64,000 bases of DNA from Cryptomeria japonica (GCF_030272615.1 NC_081409.1:614156755-614220754); one strand, 5' to 3'. Positions 1 through 12,384 are shown, counted from the first letter of the stretch. Numbers and translations: made by a program. Notes: generated from the letters alone by a model not told the origin.

Positions 1-746
1 TTTACCTTCATACTTACTTCCTGTTGGACCTTTGGGCATTTTTCTTGCAAATAGTGCTTCAAGTTCTTCAAGTTCTTTTGCATAAAGTGTTTTCCAATCA
101 GTTTTGTCAGATGATGATGATGATGATGATGCTTTGAAAGCTAACTCAGTCTTGGCTGTAGCAATAGGATGAAACTCTTCAAGCTCAAATGCAAAAAATA
201 TTCCAACCAAAATATCTCTAGAAACTAAAGTATTAGGCATTATTCTCAACTCATTAATACCATTCACTTTCATTTTTTAAGCCAGTGGAAATGCTCTTAA
301 AACTTTAGACACGGTTTCATCTTCACTTAAGGATCCTCCATAACATTGTATTCCTAAAAAAAATTCATTCTTTCCATAAATGCAAAAATTCTTTCATCTT
401 CTTCCATTTTTAAATTTTCATACCTGGCCTGGTAGCATTCCAGTTTTGCAATTTTGACAGTGATATCTCCTTCATTCAGTATTTTTAGCTTATCCCAAAT
501 AGATTTAGCAGTAGATTAGTTTGATAATCCCATGATTTGTTGATTTGATAATGTTCTCAGAAGTGCTAATCTTTCTTTGCAATCATTATCCAAGTCCTTA
601 GCCAATGTTGGTGGATGAGGATGATTCGGAGTAGGACCAACATAGCCATTCTTTGTAACATCCCATATATCTCTTCCAATGTAGTTCAAATGTGTTTCCA
701 TTCTGATCTTTCATATACCATAGTTAGTTCCATCAAGTTTCAGACT
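1..746 (-). pseudogene. copia Gag, N-terminal part, decayed (element A)
   Basis: Gag forms the RNA-packaging particle of a Ty1/copia element in the cytoplasm. The minus strand reads KLDGTNYG, then a stop where Trp is expected, then METHLNYIGRDIWDVTKNGY, the usual N-terminal block of plant copia Gag (UBN2/DUF4219 type). Further in are DKLKILNEGD-like and MEEDERI-like segments. Near the left edge comes LEALF-x-RKMPKG, the stretch that precedes the zinc knuckle in Sirevirus Gag. Several stops and small frameshifts interrupt it. A (GAT)n run near 110-131 encodes a His tract on the gene strand. The family call is firm; the exact lineage is inferred from the LTR. Confidence 0.75.
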
Positions 747-816
747 GTCCTTCCTGAAAATATTTATTGCCATAGGATCTCCTCAAGCTGTTAGGCTTCT
801 GCAAAAAGAGGACTTT

Positions 817-828
817 GCTCTGATACCA
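817..828 (-). other. Primer binding site of element A (initiator Met tRNA)
   Basis: The minus strand reads TGGTATCAGAGC two bases after the LTR end, the standard copia match to the 3' end of initiator methionine tRNA. It fixes the LTR edge at 831 and the minus orientation of A. Confidence 0.9.
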
Positions 829-830
829 AT

Positions 831-1877
831 TGTTAGGAACCAGGAAGGACAACTAAGAGGGAGGCGGTGAATCAGTTGTGAACCAGTTGTCAATAAATTT
901 TAATCCAAATGCAAATTATTCCAACTTAAACTTAGTGCCGGCAAAATAGATTAATAGTTATAGCAGTGCCGGTTTAACTTAATGGATGAAACAGAAAGAG
1001 AAACAAAATCCACAATACATGACACAAATATTTTGACGTGGAAGCCTGGTAAGGGCAAAAACCATGGTGGGAAACCATACCCACAATCAGATGATACTAA
1101 TGTAGATAGTAAGTGTATACAAATGGGGTCTGCACATATAGAAAGGCCAACTACCTAGAACTCAATGCTCAATCACAAAATGGGAGTCACACTGACTACA
1201 ATTGGAAGGTTAAATCCAATGATAATGTACTACTCAAAATAGCATTTGCAATGCTGGATTCAATACTGGTTTAAGCTCTGAACATGAGTGTCAAACACCT
1301 TCATAACCTTCCTTCAACCTTCAAATAATGTCTGCATGATTTGCATAAGGATCTACTTATTTTCGCTCTTCAATATTCGAACACACTCATACCATATCCC
1401 ATATTTGATCTTCAATATGATCTTACAATCATATATACAAAACCTAAGACCAAATGTATAGGTCGGCTCACTAAAGATATTATAATTAAATCAATTACAA
1501 ATAAGTCTTGATGTGATACAACATGTCGGCTCAATACATTTACTAATCAATAAACCATCTCCATAACATGTCATGCTGATCTGCAGTAGATATCATGTAG
1601 CAGTCCATAACCTAGACCTATCTGCTAGTAAAGGCAAATCTGTCAACTTGATTAGACAAATAAGCAAAACATCAAATCCAAACTTCCAGTCCATGTCTTT
1701 GACATAACCAAATGATCTCCAGATGATAACAAGTCATCATTGCTTCCGGTGAACCATATATAACCTGCTAGTGAACATATATCGGTGACTATGCATAAGC
1801 CACTAACCATATCATTGATCATAATGTAGACCTCCAAGAAGATAAGTGTTGACATCAATGACAAAACCAATGCAACA
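831..1877 (-). repeat. 5' LTR of element A
   Basis: The block begins TGTTAGGAAC and ends GCAACA on the plus strand, about 1.05 kb, with no gene. On the gene strand its 3' end has the pyrimidine-rich CCGCCTCCCTCTTAG stretch just before the terminus, similar to the CCCCCCTCTTAG end of the LTR at 2990-4614. The motif TTGACATCAATGACAA lies at 1849-1864. Confidence 0.75.
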
Positions 1878-2989
1878 CATGACAAAGTCATCCATAATAC
1901 CAACAGTTTTAGGTTTAGAAAGGTTCTCATTGCTTGATGGTTATTCTAGATATAACCAAATTTTGGTTAAAGAAGAAGATCAGTACAAAACAACATTTAC
2001 CACTAAGTGGGGTACAATGGCTTATAACAAAATTCCCTTTGGATTGTCCAATGCAGTGGCGACATTCTAGAAAGCAATGGACATGGATTTTCAAGGCCTA
2101 ATAAATAAATTTGTTTTGGTTTATTTAGATGATGTTACTATATTTTCCAAAAAATCTAATGAACATCTTGACCATCTCAGACAAGTATTTGAGAGATGTA
2201 GGGAGTATGGAGTTTCATTCAATCCCAAGAAGAGCATATTTGTTGTCCATGAAGACAAATTACTAGGATATATTGTTTCTAAAAATGAAATTAGCATTGG
2301 TCTAGAAAGGATAACATCCATACTTGCATTGCCATTATCAGCACATAAGAAGGGACTTCAAACTTTCATAGGTAGTATTAACTTCATCAGAAGATTTATT
2401 CCTAATATTGTAGCATTAATGCAGCCACTTACAACCATGCTCAAGAAAAACATACCACTTAAGTGGACCAAAGAAGGTAAGAACAGTTTTGAAGAGATTA
2501 AAGAGGCAATAGTAGCAGCCCCTACTCTCATTAATCCTAATTTTGAAAAAGATTTTATTCTATATGCTTTTGGGAGTGAAGCTACTATTTCTGCAATGTT
2601 GAGCCAGCAATATGGTGAAGGCTTAGAATAGAAAATTGCTTTCTTTAGTCAGATTTTGCATGATTATAAAACTAAGTACTCATTTGTAGAAAAACATGTA
2701 CTAGCTATTATAAGAAGCCTTAAAAAATTTAGGCATATGCTTTCTAACAATAAAATTCAGCTTATGGTTGCTCATCCAATAGTGAAAGAGTTTCTGCTGA
2801 ACAAGGACATAAATAACACAAGGGTAGGTTGGATTACTAAAGAAATGGAATATGACATCTCTATCAAGGTTACTAAGCTGGTTAAAGGAAAGGGTTTATG
2901 TGAAAAACTTGCTGGAGGTGCAAAAAACAACAAGGAAGAAGAACAACAAGTTGAAACAATGTTAAATAATGAAGCTCAACATGTTGTCC
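1878..2989 (+). pseudogene. Ty3/gypsy (Tat-like) reverse transcriptase-RNase H fragment, host of the B insertion
   Basis: This is part of a gypsy pol gene, which copies element RNA into DNA. In order it shows the RT block DGYSRYNQI, WGTMAYNKIPFGLSNA, the catalytic LVYLDDVTIFS (near 2120-2150), LGYIVSKNEI, the FIGSINFIRRFIPN connection, and an RNase H start (FILYAFGSEATISAMLSQ) in which the expected first Asp is Gly. Stops at 2068-2070 and 2629-2631 break it. The wording resembles non-chromodomain Tat-type elements more than the chromoviruses elsewhere in the window. The upstream RT part is missing at the junction with A. The frame runs up to 2989 and resumes at 50412 beyond element B. Confidence 0.8.
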
Positions 2990-4614
2990 TCTTGGCATTA
3001 TTGGCCTTAAGTTGTCATTGATATCAAATGGTTTGGAAAGGTCACCGGTAAGTATGAAGTGGTGACCAGTATAAGAAGAGGAAGACATATGATGGCAATC
3101 CACATGTGAGTAAGAAGACAGAAGGAAGGCTATCGGTACACATGAAATGTGTCATCTACCAGTAAAGTAGGCTTACCGATAAGGCATAAACCAAGATGAA
3201 GGTTGGTTGTTTGCTTGTGATGAAGAGGCAGAATGTTAAAAGAATCACAACAACACCTGGTGAGAAGAATAGAAAGGATGGCATGAAGACATACCAGAAG
3301 GCAAGATGAATTGTCAAGAGGATGTGATGTTGATAAAGAGGATGTTTGTTGGTTATACCGGTAAGATGATTTGAACTGGTAGTCAATATTGGTCAACCAA
3401 GAATGTCAAACCAACATAGCAATCCAAGGAGAGGTGGATGTTGACAAACATGACAACTGGATGCTAGGTGGTGATATTGCACAAGTCGGTGGAGTGTGCA
3501 CCGACATAACAAGTCAGCAAGCAGGTTGAACTTTATGAAGAACTTGCATGTCATGGAGGATGCCAGAGGATTGCGGCTCGAGGAAGACAAGCTGGCAAGT
3601 GATTGAATTGATCCTATAAAAATATTTGATCTTCATACCCATTTGTTGAAGGAAACAACAAAGCCATTAATAGCGTATGACAGAGAAAAGCTGAAAAAGC
3701 ATGGTGCAAACCTCCAAATTTAGAAAATGCACATTGGAATGCAAAGCTTTGGTTGTGTTAATTGATTTCATGAAGATCATATCCCTAGAAAAGCAAGGTT
3801 GAATCAAATAAGATTTGGATCGAGTTGGTGAAGACAAAACCTAACACGACATTGTTTGAATGAGGTTATTGATGGGAACCTTAGAATATAAATATGTGAG
3901 ATCGAGACAGAGATCAATGATGCTTTACATGAAGGAGGATATTGAAGAGAGCTTGAACAAAGAGAAGGATCATCTTCCTCATAATTTATTCTAAGAAAGT
4001 TGTAGAGTGAGTTAGCAGGAAAACTGATGAGAGGGTTTAACCAATAGAGACGGAGTATTGGTAAATTGTTGCAAGTCTAGCAGTTGAGATAACAAGTGAG
4101 GTGTTATTGGTCAATAAGGCATCCAAGTGTAACTAAGTGTGGTGTGAGGCTAAGAGAGAAGAAGAGAAGGTTGTTAATCGAGATAAATCTATTTGATCAA
4201 GTGTTGCAAAACTCATTTGCAATCAAAAGCTACAACTGTATTAAAATTGTATTTCATTATACTTCACCAAGTTGGAGCTTTGTGCAGAGGTTGGTACTCG
4301 GGATGGTTCTCTAAATTAGTAGGGGTTGGTGCCCTAAACCTTTGTAATTCAATGTTTAACTTGTGAGGCTGGATTGGAGTAGTAGTCACCAGCAACATTT
4401 CGCATTGAGGTTTTTCCCATATTGGGTTTTCCTTGTACATCTGGTGTTGTGGGTTGCATTTGTGTGTTTGTCTCTTTTGGTATCCACATTTTTCCTACCA
4501 GTTTGATTGTTTAGTGCTTAAGATAATAACCCGTATTCTAAGGTTGTAGTAAAAAGGAAAAGAATTTAGGAACCATTAATTCACCCCCCTCTTAGTGGTA
4601 CATTGTGTTCAACA
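2990..4614 (+). repeat. 5' LTR of element B
   Basis: The LTR is 1625 bp and starts TCTTGGCATTA, aligning to TGTTGACATTA at 47833, so the first dinucleotide has mutated from TG to TC. It ends GTGTTCAACA just before the PBS. The conserved TTGTCATTGATATCAA lies at 3012-3027, and the CCCCCCTCTTAG stretch near 4585. No gene is seen in it. Confidence 0.88.
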
Positions 4615-4616
4615 AT

Positions 4617-4628
4617 TGGTATCAGAGC
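4617..4628 (+). other. Primer binding site of element B (initiator Met tRNA)
   Basis: TGGTATCAGAGC two bases after the LTR end, complementary to the 3' end of initiator methionine tRNA. Confidence 0.92.
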
Positions 4629-4678
4629 CTAGGTTCCCAGTTGATTAAAGCTTGGGTAGATTCTAGACTTAGAACACA

Positions 4679-6726
4679 ATGGAAAGAAATGAGTCTGCCT
4701 CCTCAAAATCCCCCATGTTTGATGGATTTTACTATGCCTTCTAGAGCTAGAGAATGGAGACCTATATTTCCTCCCTTGGTTTTGATGTGTGGATGTCTGT
4801 CAAGAATGGGTATATTGTCCCTAGTGTTCCTCCCACTAATCTTGATGCCAAGAAGGAGTGTGAGAATAATGCAAAGGCTAAACATGCTATCTTGAGCGGG
4901 TTGTCTGATAATGAGTTTGTCAAGGTCATGCACTATGCATTTGCCAAGGAGACTTGGTATAAAATGCAGAGGTTATTTGAAGGAGATGCAAAAGTAAAAG
5001 AGGCCAAGCTACAAGCACTAAGGGGCCAACTTGAAGGCATCAAGATGAAGGATGAAGAAAAAATTGTAGACTACCTTCATAGATTTGATGAAACTGTGAA
5101 CACCATTAGGGGACTTGGAGAAGAAATTGCAGATGAGATTCTTGTCAAAAAGGTACTTAGATCTCTCACACCTAAGTATGATACTAAGGTGTCTTCCATA
5201 GAAGAAGCCAATGATTTGAAGATCTTCACAATGGATGAGCTATTTGGCTCACTAAAAACCTATGAAATGAGAAAGCTCAAACTTTGTCAGAAAGCTCAAA
5301 AGAGGATTTGTCAAGTATAAAGGAAAGTTATCACTCAAATGTTTCAACTGTGGTAAAGTTGGACACTTTGCTGAAAAATGTCCTTATAATGAAATTGATA
5401 GAGATGAATCAAGAGGATTTAACAGATATTCTAGTAAAAACAAAGAAATAAATGTCTACTGGCAAGGAAGAAGAGGCTACCGGAAGTAGAACAGTCTATA
5501 TACTACTAAGGATGATGCCACAAATAAAGAAAGTGCATTAGAAGATGACTACCATGAGAATGAAAGAGAAGTTAATCTCTTTATGGCACTTGATCAACCG
5601 GTTGCTGAAGATGAGGAAGAAGAAGACATTGAGGCTAAAGTGGATCTAGAAGGTGAGCTTATAAGTTCTCTTGAGGAGCTGAGTAAAACAAGAAGAGAAC
5701 TCAAGAAGTTCAAGCTTGCTACAATAGATGAACAAGCTCTCTTGAAGCAATCCCTGGATGAGTCCAATCAAGCTATATCTGACTTCAAACTTTAGTTGGA
5801 AGAAGCCAAGAGGATATGTGAAGTTACATCCTTTGATCTAAAGAAGAAGGAAAAGGAGCATCAAGATCTGGAAGCATAAATAGTGAAGCTCAGAAAGGAG
5901 CTTGAAGAAAGAAAGGAATAAATAAAAGCAAGTAGCAAATATGAAGGCAACACAGAAGCCTTAGACAAGATGTTGAGCAAACATAAGCAATCCAAAGATA
6001 CCAGTGGCTTAGGATTTGAAGAAGGTCAAAGTTCAAATAGCAAAGACACATCCAGTAAGGAGATATAGTTCACTTCTTCAAATGAAGGTGAAGAGAAGAA
6101 GACATTCATGGTAAGCAAAGATATTGGTAAGAAGACTTATGCAGATGCTGTTAGAAATTTCCACACAAACTAGTATACAAAATAAATGAACCGGACACCA
6201 CACTCAATGTACCGACATGCAAATCCAAGGAGAAATGAAAGAGTTGATCATGAAGTATTCACTAGACTCAGAAGTATGAAAGGAAGACCCTCGATGAGGA
6301 ATTCCTTTGCAGGCCAAGGCAACCTAACCAATATGTTCCAAACTTTCATGGTTATTGTTACTTGTGTAACAAATTTGGAAATAGAATAGCTGAATGTAGA
6401 TTAATCAATAAGTCCACTATGATTTATGAAAGTATAAATCCATTTAATGCACTTTGGGATATGAATGTTGTCTATTATCAGTGCAATGGATTTGGTCATA
6501 GGATTTTTGTATGTAGGAAGAATAAACTGGTATCCTACAATAATTTCAAAGATTCATCCTTAAATGAAAATGTGAAATGCTATAACTGTCAGGAGTTTGG
6601 ACATATAACAAAGTTTTGTAAAAATAGGAAAATCAAGCAGAAGAGGACAGATCCTAAACAAGAACTGGTAGTTATACTGAAGAACAAAATAATAGCTGAC
6701 AAGAAGAAAGAAGCCAAATTAGTATG
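4679..6726 (+). pseudogene. Sirevirus Gag with coiled coil and four zinc-knuckle copies (element B)
   Basis: The ATG at 4679 opens MERNESASS and FDGFYYAF, then a stop in place of Trp, then METYISSLGFDVWMSVKNGY, the copia Gag N-terminus. A frameshift near 5275 moves the frame to one holding an intact zinc knuckle, CFNCGKVGHFAEKC (5340-5381). Next is a Glu/Lys/Leu-rich predicted coiled coil at about 5600-5960, a known Sirevirus Gag feature. After a second frameshift near 6340 three more knuckle-like motifs follow: CYLCNKFGNRIAEC (His to Asn), YYQCNGFGHRIFVC (first Cys to Tyr) and intact CYNCQEFGHITKFC (near 6578-6619). About ten in-frame stops, mostly TAG, make it non-functional. Confidence 0.85.
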
Positions 6727-8011
6727 AGTTGAGAAAGAAAAGGACAAGGCAGAATCAAGTCTGATAGTGCAGACTATTTTACATGCTGAAAGGAAAAATC
6801 TATGGGTTGTAGACAGTGGCTATTCTAACCACATGACCGGTGATAAAAATAAATTTATCAAGCTTGAAGACTGGAATGGTGGTTCAGTAAGATTCAAAGA
6901 CAACTCATCCATCAAAATAAAGGGAAAAGGTACTCTAAATATTCATGGAAAATTGAAGGCACATGATGTGTATTATGTGGAAGGACTAAATCACAACCCA
7001 CTGAGTGTGAGTCAGATGTGTGACAAAAGTTATAAATTCACCTTTGATTTTATCAAGTGCCAAATAAAGAAAAAGAGTATTGGTCAGACTGTAGCTGAAG
7101 GAAAGAGGACAAATGGTAATGTATATAATCTAAAAGAATGTTTTGAATCCCAATGTATGTTGGGACAAGTGGATGAAAGATGGTTGTGGCATAAAAGATT
7201 AGGCCGCATAAACTTTGACAACTTAGTTGTAGTAAGAAAGAAGGGGTGTGTAAGAAATATTCCACCCATCATCAAACCGGTATGCACATTTTGTGATGAA
7301 TGTGTGAAAGGGAAGAAGACCAAGGTGGGCTTCAGAAAAAAAGAACATGATACCTCAAGACCACTTGAAATTGTACATACAGATTTGTGTGGTCCAACTT
7401 GCATAAGAGTTCTTGCTGGTGAAAGTTATTTTATGTTCTTCATTGATGACTACTCAAGGATGACATGGGTCACTTTCCTACAAGGTAAATCACAAGCATT
7501 TGACAGATTCAAGATCTTTAGTTAGATGGGGTGCAAGATAAAATGTCTAAGATCAGATTGGGGTGGAGAATTCACATCAAATGAGTTTGAAGACTACTAT
7601 GAAAGACATGGAATTAAAAGGCAATACTTAGCCCCTAGGACTCCACAACAAAATGGTGTAGTAGAAAGGAAGAACATGACAATCAAAGAGATGGCCAGAA
7701 CCATGTTAAATGAGGCTAGTCTACTAGACACATATTGGAAGGAAGCTATTCATACTGCTGCATATAATTTGAACCTGGTTCGACTAAGAACAAATAGTAG
7801 AATGAAACCTTATGAGTTGTGGTATGACTGGAAGCCATTAGTCAAATACTTCAAGGTATTTGGAAGCAAGTGTTTTATCAAGAGAGACATGGATGGTCTA
7901 TGTAGTTTTGATTCCAGGAGTGATGAAGGAATCTTCCTTGGTTACTCATCTAATAGAAAGGCCTATAAATGCTACAAGAAAAGACTAAGAAGAGTCACTG
8001 AAAGTGTGCAT
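6727..8011 (+). pseudogene. copia protease and integrase (element B, first pol part)
   Basis: The frame continues from gag. The protease site is at VVDSGYSNHMTGD (near 6796), with Tyr after DSG where copia proteases usually have Ala or Cys. The GAG-pre-integrase and zinc domain (WHKRLGRINFDNL, then CTFCDECVKGKK) spans about 7185-7320. The integrase core shows HTDLCGP, FFIDDYSRMTW, RSDWGGEF (Trp where Asn is usual) and PQQNGVVERKN, so the D-D-E residues are present. A stop at 7523-7525 and others break it. The frame stops at 8011, where G1 inserted. The 13,563 bp of G1 plus one target copy is a multiple of three, so the frame is unchanged on the far side. Confidence 0.85.
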
Positions 8012-10739
8012 TGTGAGGCCTCACCTCGACTCAGTCTAACATTTCAGTGGATTTTATATTTAGAGTATTATGGATACTTTATTTTCATGCATTTTGAAAC
8101 TTAGAACTTATATGATTTCAGGATTTGGATAACATTGCTATGTTTTGATGATTTACTTATATGCTTTATGAGATAGAACACTACATGATTGTTAGATAAG
8201 ATGATATTGCAATGATAGATGTCATTATTGAATTTGTAGGACTTTACTATGATAATAGAACTATGATGTATGGTTAAGTTTATGTGAATTGGGATTAATT
8301 GCTTATGTGAAATTACTTGATAAAAGTTGTATTTAATCTGTGCAGATGAAAATTGTATGCAAGTGATGATGTGTATTGTTATTCATTTGAATTATATTAT
8401 ATGTGGATATTTGAAAGTACTAATGTGTAAATTGAGATGCGCAGGAAATTGACCATGTGACCATGGAAAATTACGGAGAACCAACCCTAGACTCATGTAT
8501 GTCCGTAAGCCAGGGGTTGTCTATTTGGAGAGACAACACCCCGTTTGTGTTGTATTTTATTCGTAACAGTATATGTTGCATGTGTGTTAAGTGTTATTTA
8601 AATTTAATGTGTAAAATCCACAAGAGACGATTTCATGTTTTAATTTGTAAAAGTGTTTTATTTGTGTCACTTGACACGTGTGGATTTAAGTTTAAATGTT
8701 TTATTTTTTTCTCTTGGTGGGAAAGTGTTCAACTATAGTTTTTTTTCAATTAATGTAACATGATGTCATAAATACCTTGGGAAAAGAATCTTTGGAGAGG
8801 TCAACATATGTTTGACCCGAAAATAAACTTCAGAGGGATTTAAAATGGGTTAAATGAACACCTAGGGGTAGTTTAATAGGGTTTCCTAAAGCCCATAACG
8901 TATACCTAAGGGTTAGGGGTAATTTTAGGCAAGTTTCTACTCCTAAGTGACCTTTTTGACACTTTAAAAATTGGCTTTTCTGAGTTGCACGAAAATTGAA
9001 ATTAGAAGTTTGAATCTAATTGAAAACTTTCCTATTCGAATGAGAGTTCTTTTTCCCATTCTGCCTTACTTTCCTTTTTAGTTTTTAGAAACTTGTGAGA
9101 ACGGAGAGGATGAGCTTCTTAAGCAAGAATTTGAAAATTTGAGGGTAATCACCCACTCTCCATTTCTGGAGACAACAGAATTTTTTTGAAAAGAATAGAA
9201 TAGATTTGAATAGAAAATTTGGCTAAGGGTAGAAGAAGAAGATCCGTGGATTGGGCAGCTCTTCCTCAAATATTATCCTACCTTTGGGCAGATTAAGGTT
9301 GGTTTCATTATTCTTTAAAATGTCTTCTTTTCTTTGCATGTGTTTGAAAGTATGTTAATGTAAAAAATCTAGTTTCTTGTATGTCCTTTTTAGGAATTTT
9401 CTTTTGGTATTTTGCATTATGTTTTGTCTGTGTTTTTGGGAGTTTTCTCAAGAGCTCTTACTCTTGGGAGAGAGGAGGATCTTGTGGGTGGTAGCAGTGA
9501 CAACCCTCGAGTGAGAGGCTCTCGTTTGAGAGCGATCACAAGGGATTTTTGTGTGACCCTTGCTGCATGGCCTGTTTGTGCAATGGGGGTCATAAGGAGG
9601 GATATAAGGCTGGAATGCCTCGGGGGGCATAAGGAATAAGGGGTTGAAATTCTTGATGTATTTATTGTGCCATGAGGTGGCTATTTGTTTTCCATACTTG
9701 CAGTTCTCCTCAGGGTATTGGTCCACTACCACCCTTGAAAAGGTCATCACCAAAGTGTGGTGCATTGTAGCCAAGTTTGGGAGTGTGTTTGAAATTTGTG
9801 TGCTTCCTGCCTTCTATGTGTTTGCATGTTTGTTACCTATCTAGGGCTTGGTTCTCCGAGCTCGAGGGTGGCTACCAGTTAGCCTAGGCTGGGAGGTGAG
9901 CACTCCATGTGATTTATTATGCAAGAATGTCAGGAGAAAAGAATAGGAAAAGTGAAAAGTTGCAGAAGATTATTGTTGAAGAAATCTAAATTCATTTGCA
10001 GTTATTAGTTTTTTTTGATAGGGGAAATACACCCTCATTCGTTGAAATGAGAGGCAAGTTGTAATTTTGAAAAATAGACATGAGATTTGTTATTGTAGTT
10101 AAATAAAGAAACATCCTGTAAATGTTGCAGAATATCTTTAGTGTTGTAAAAAGCTAGATATATTTCTATTTCTGTTTTGGAAAAGAGTTACTTTTGGATT
10201 TCTTGCAATAGTTTTCGTAATATGGAAAAATCAGTTTTATTTAGATCTGGGTTCTTCTTTTTAGCTAAGAATTTATCTCCATTTTAATTGCAGAAAAATA
10301 TGAGTTGTATTTGGCGTTAGCTTTTAAATAAATAAAAAAATGTTTAGTTAGTTGTTGTATTAGTGTGGAATCAGTGAATGTATTTATTGCAGAAAAGTAT
10401 AATGTATTCCTAAAATAGTATTTCCTAAGTTCATAAGAAAAAGATATATATTTCCGATGTGTTATGAAAAATAGTTTAGCAGTAGATTTATTCCATTTTT
10501 TAAGAATTTAAAATAAAAAAAAATAGGAAAGGCATTAACTAGATTTGCATGCATATTGTAGTTTTAAAAATAATTTTTGGAATTCTGTTTTCTGTAAATC
10601 AATAGAGTACAATATAGTTCTGGAAAATATACCACCATTAAAACAGACTTATTTCTTTACTTCCTTTCCTACAATTGTAAATCAAAATCTTTCATGATTA
10701 CGATGTTAGTTTAAGAGAAAAGAAATAATACTATTAGTT

Positions 10740-10963
10740 ATAAATAAATATATATATATTTATATACATGTAGAAATCATGAATATATTTATATATATAT
10801 TTTTATATTAACATATCATATAAATACCCTACAAAACAAATGAAAATGTAAACCCTAGTATATATACCATTAAATATATATATATATATATAGTTATTTA
10901 ACATAATGATTTACCTTTGTTTATTTTGTTTAAAAAAAATTTGCATGTAAAACATACTGAGAA

Positions 10964-11000
<37 letters not shown>

Positions 11001-11004
11001 AAAG

Positions 11005-11038
<34 letters not shown>

Positions 11039-11640
11039 AATTTTTAAAAATAAAATTTATAACTTAAAATAAAAAAAGAGGGTTTTGGTTTATCGCGAGT
11101 TTCGGGCCGCACCCCACTGTGTGAACACACAGTGGGCGGTGCCGAAACGCCGCCACTATGTGAGCACATAGTAGGAGGCGCCGAAGCGCCACCACTGTGT
11201 GGCCACACAGTGGGCGGTGCCCGACGCTCCACTGTGTAACTGCATAGTGGGCGGTGCTCGGCTCGCCCACTGCCTCTTCCAAAGCGCCACCTCTGTGTAG
11301 GCACACAGTGGGCGGCGCCTGGTGCTCCATTATGTAACCGCACAGTGGGCGCCGCTCGGCTCGCCCACCGCCTCTTCCACTCGGCCCGCTGGTAAATAAG
11401 AATGCCGCCGACCCTGAAAAAAATGCCGAGCACCCCCCGTGCAAAAGATGGGTAATAAAATGGAACCCTAGCCCGGTTAGGGTTAGGGTAAATAGATGAG
11501 GTGTGTTGTTTTTTTTTTTTTAAAAAATAATAATTTATATATAAAGAGGAAATAAAGAAAGGGATTAGGGTTTGAAGGCAAAAAATAAAATAATTAATTG
11601 AATGTATGTATTATTTTATATATATATACATAATGTAATA

Positions 11641-11705
<65 letters not shown>
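10740..11705. repeat. (TA)n microsatellite tracts in the G1 5' LTR
   Basis: Several (TA)n or (AT)n runs of 15 to 60 bp flank the GC-rich array. The matching tracts in the 3' LTR (about 19,960-20,275 and 20,785-20,901) are longer, up to about 90 bp, showing expansion after insertion. Confidence 0.9.
11112..11398. repeat. GC-rich array of about 38-bp palindromic units in the G1 5' LTR (six units)
   Basis: Each unit holds a palindrome of the form CCACTGTGTG-n-CACACAGTGG followed by GCGGCGCC-like sequence. The third unit contains a perfect 22-bp palindrome at 11192-11213 with arms CCACTGTGTGG. Units four and six carry an extra tail, GCTCGCCCAC...CCTCTTCC. The array is GC-rich and CpG-rich inside an otherwise AT-rich LTR. 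Confidence 0.9.
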
Positions 11706-12372
11706 GTTTTGAGAATGGTGTAGATATTAGATATTTATGGGTTTTCCAAGAGTTAAAATATTCGAACGAAAATGAGTATGTTGTATTAATATTTGCTAAG
11801 GAAAAATATATCTATTTTAGTTGCATATAATAAAGATATTTTAAGAAACATTATGTGTATTAATGTTTAAATTATTTTAAAACAATAAATAGTAAGGTTG
11901 TTTATAGGACGGATGGTAAATCAAATAATTAATTAAGAGTTGGTTGTCAAGCATAGAACTATTAAAAAAAAAAGGGGAATTGGTTCTTTGATTTTTAATA
12001 AAAATAAACTAATAAGAGACATTTATTAAGAAATTAATAGACAATTTAATCAATTATTAAAATTATTGATTTAAAAATGGATTTTAGACTATAAAGTCTT
12101 ATTGGAGATTAAATTTATCTTCATCTACTATTTTTAATGAGTTTGATTTAATTAATCTATTGACTAGGTATCTTGTGAAAATAAAATTAAACCATTTAGT
12201 TTTCTGCAAATAAATTTGATTAATTTTGATACTTAGTTAGTATCAGAGTTAGCTCGAATATTGTTGTGGCAAACATGTTAGTGCATGTCGTGTTAGTGAA
12301 CTTGTTAATTAATTTGTATTTTAAAAAAAAAAAATCATTTTGTTTTTGCCCTAAATTTTGGGCATGACATTT

Positions 12373-12384
12373 TGGTATCAGAGC
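12373..12384 (+). other. Primer binding site of G1 (initiator Met tRNA)
   Basis: TGGTATCAGAGC three bases after the LTR end, complementary to initiator methionine tRNA. Confidence 0.92.

Larger units (their letters stand above)
1..1877 (-). mobile_element. Element A: 5' part of a Sirevirus-like Ty1/copia retrotransposon, cut by the window edge
   Basis: Read on the minus strand, the order is 5' LTR (1877 to 831), initiator-Met primer binding site (828 to 817) and the start of gag (about 746 to 1). Pol would lie left of the window. The LTR begins a few bases from the motif TTGTCATTGATGTCAA, also found near the start of the LTRs at 2990, 47833 and 59753, which ties these families together. The right boundary at 1877 is inferred from a terminal CA and from the point where the neighbouring gypsy pol frame starts. 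The target duplication cannot be tested because the other end is outside the window. Confidence 0.8.
8012..12369 (+). repeat. 5' LTR of G1 (4358 bp)
   Basis: Starts TGTGAGGCCTCACC and ends GGGCATGACA. No convincing gene lies inside; short open frames here recur in the 3' LTR only because the LTRs are copies. From about 10,740 to 11,040 and 11,620 to 11,705 it is almost pure (TA)n. At 11,112-11,398 there is a GC-rich palindrome array (separate entry), followed by GGTTAGGGTTAGGG near 11,475. Confidence 0.93.

Noticed and set aside
4096-4314. 72-codon frame in the B 5' LTR
   Set aside because: Not open in the 3' LTR and no domain; chance frame.
9412-9774. Open frames repeated at 18,626-18,988 that might suggest a conserved gene
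   Set aside because: They recur because both lie in the two LTRs of G1; no protein family, and overlapping frames run on both strands.
11112-11398. Possible CRISPR-like array
   Set aside because: Units are contiguous palindromes without unique spacers, inside a plant LTR, and recur in the other LTR.
11470-11490. Telomere repeat (GGTTAGGGTTAGGG)
   Set aside because: Only two units, of TTAGGG rather than the usual plant TTTAGGG type, within an LTR.
12373-12384. tRNA-Met gene fragments
   Set aside because: These 12-base matches at 817, 4617, 12,373, 38,753 and 51,364 sit at LTR edges and are primer binding sites, not tRNA genes.
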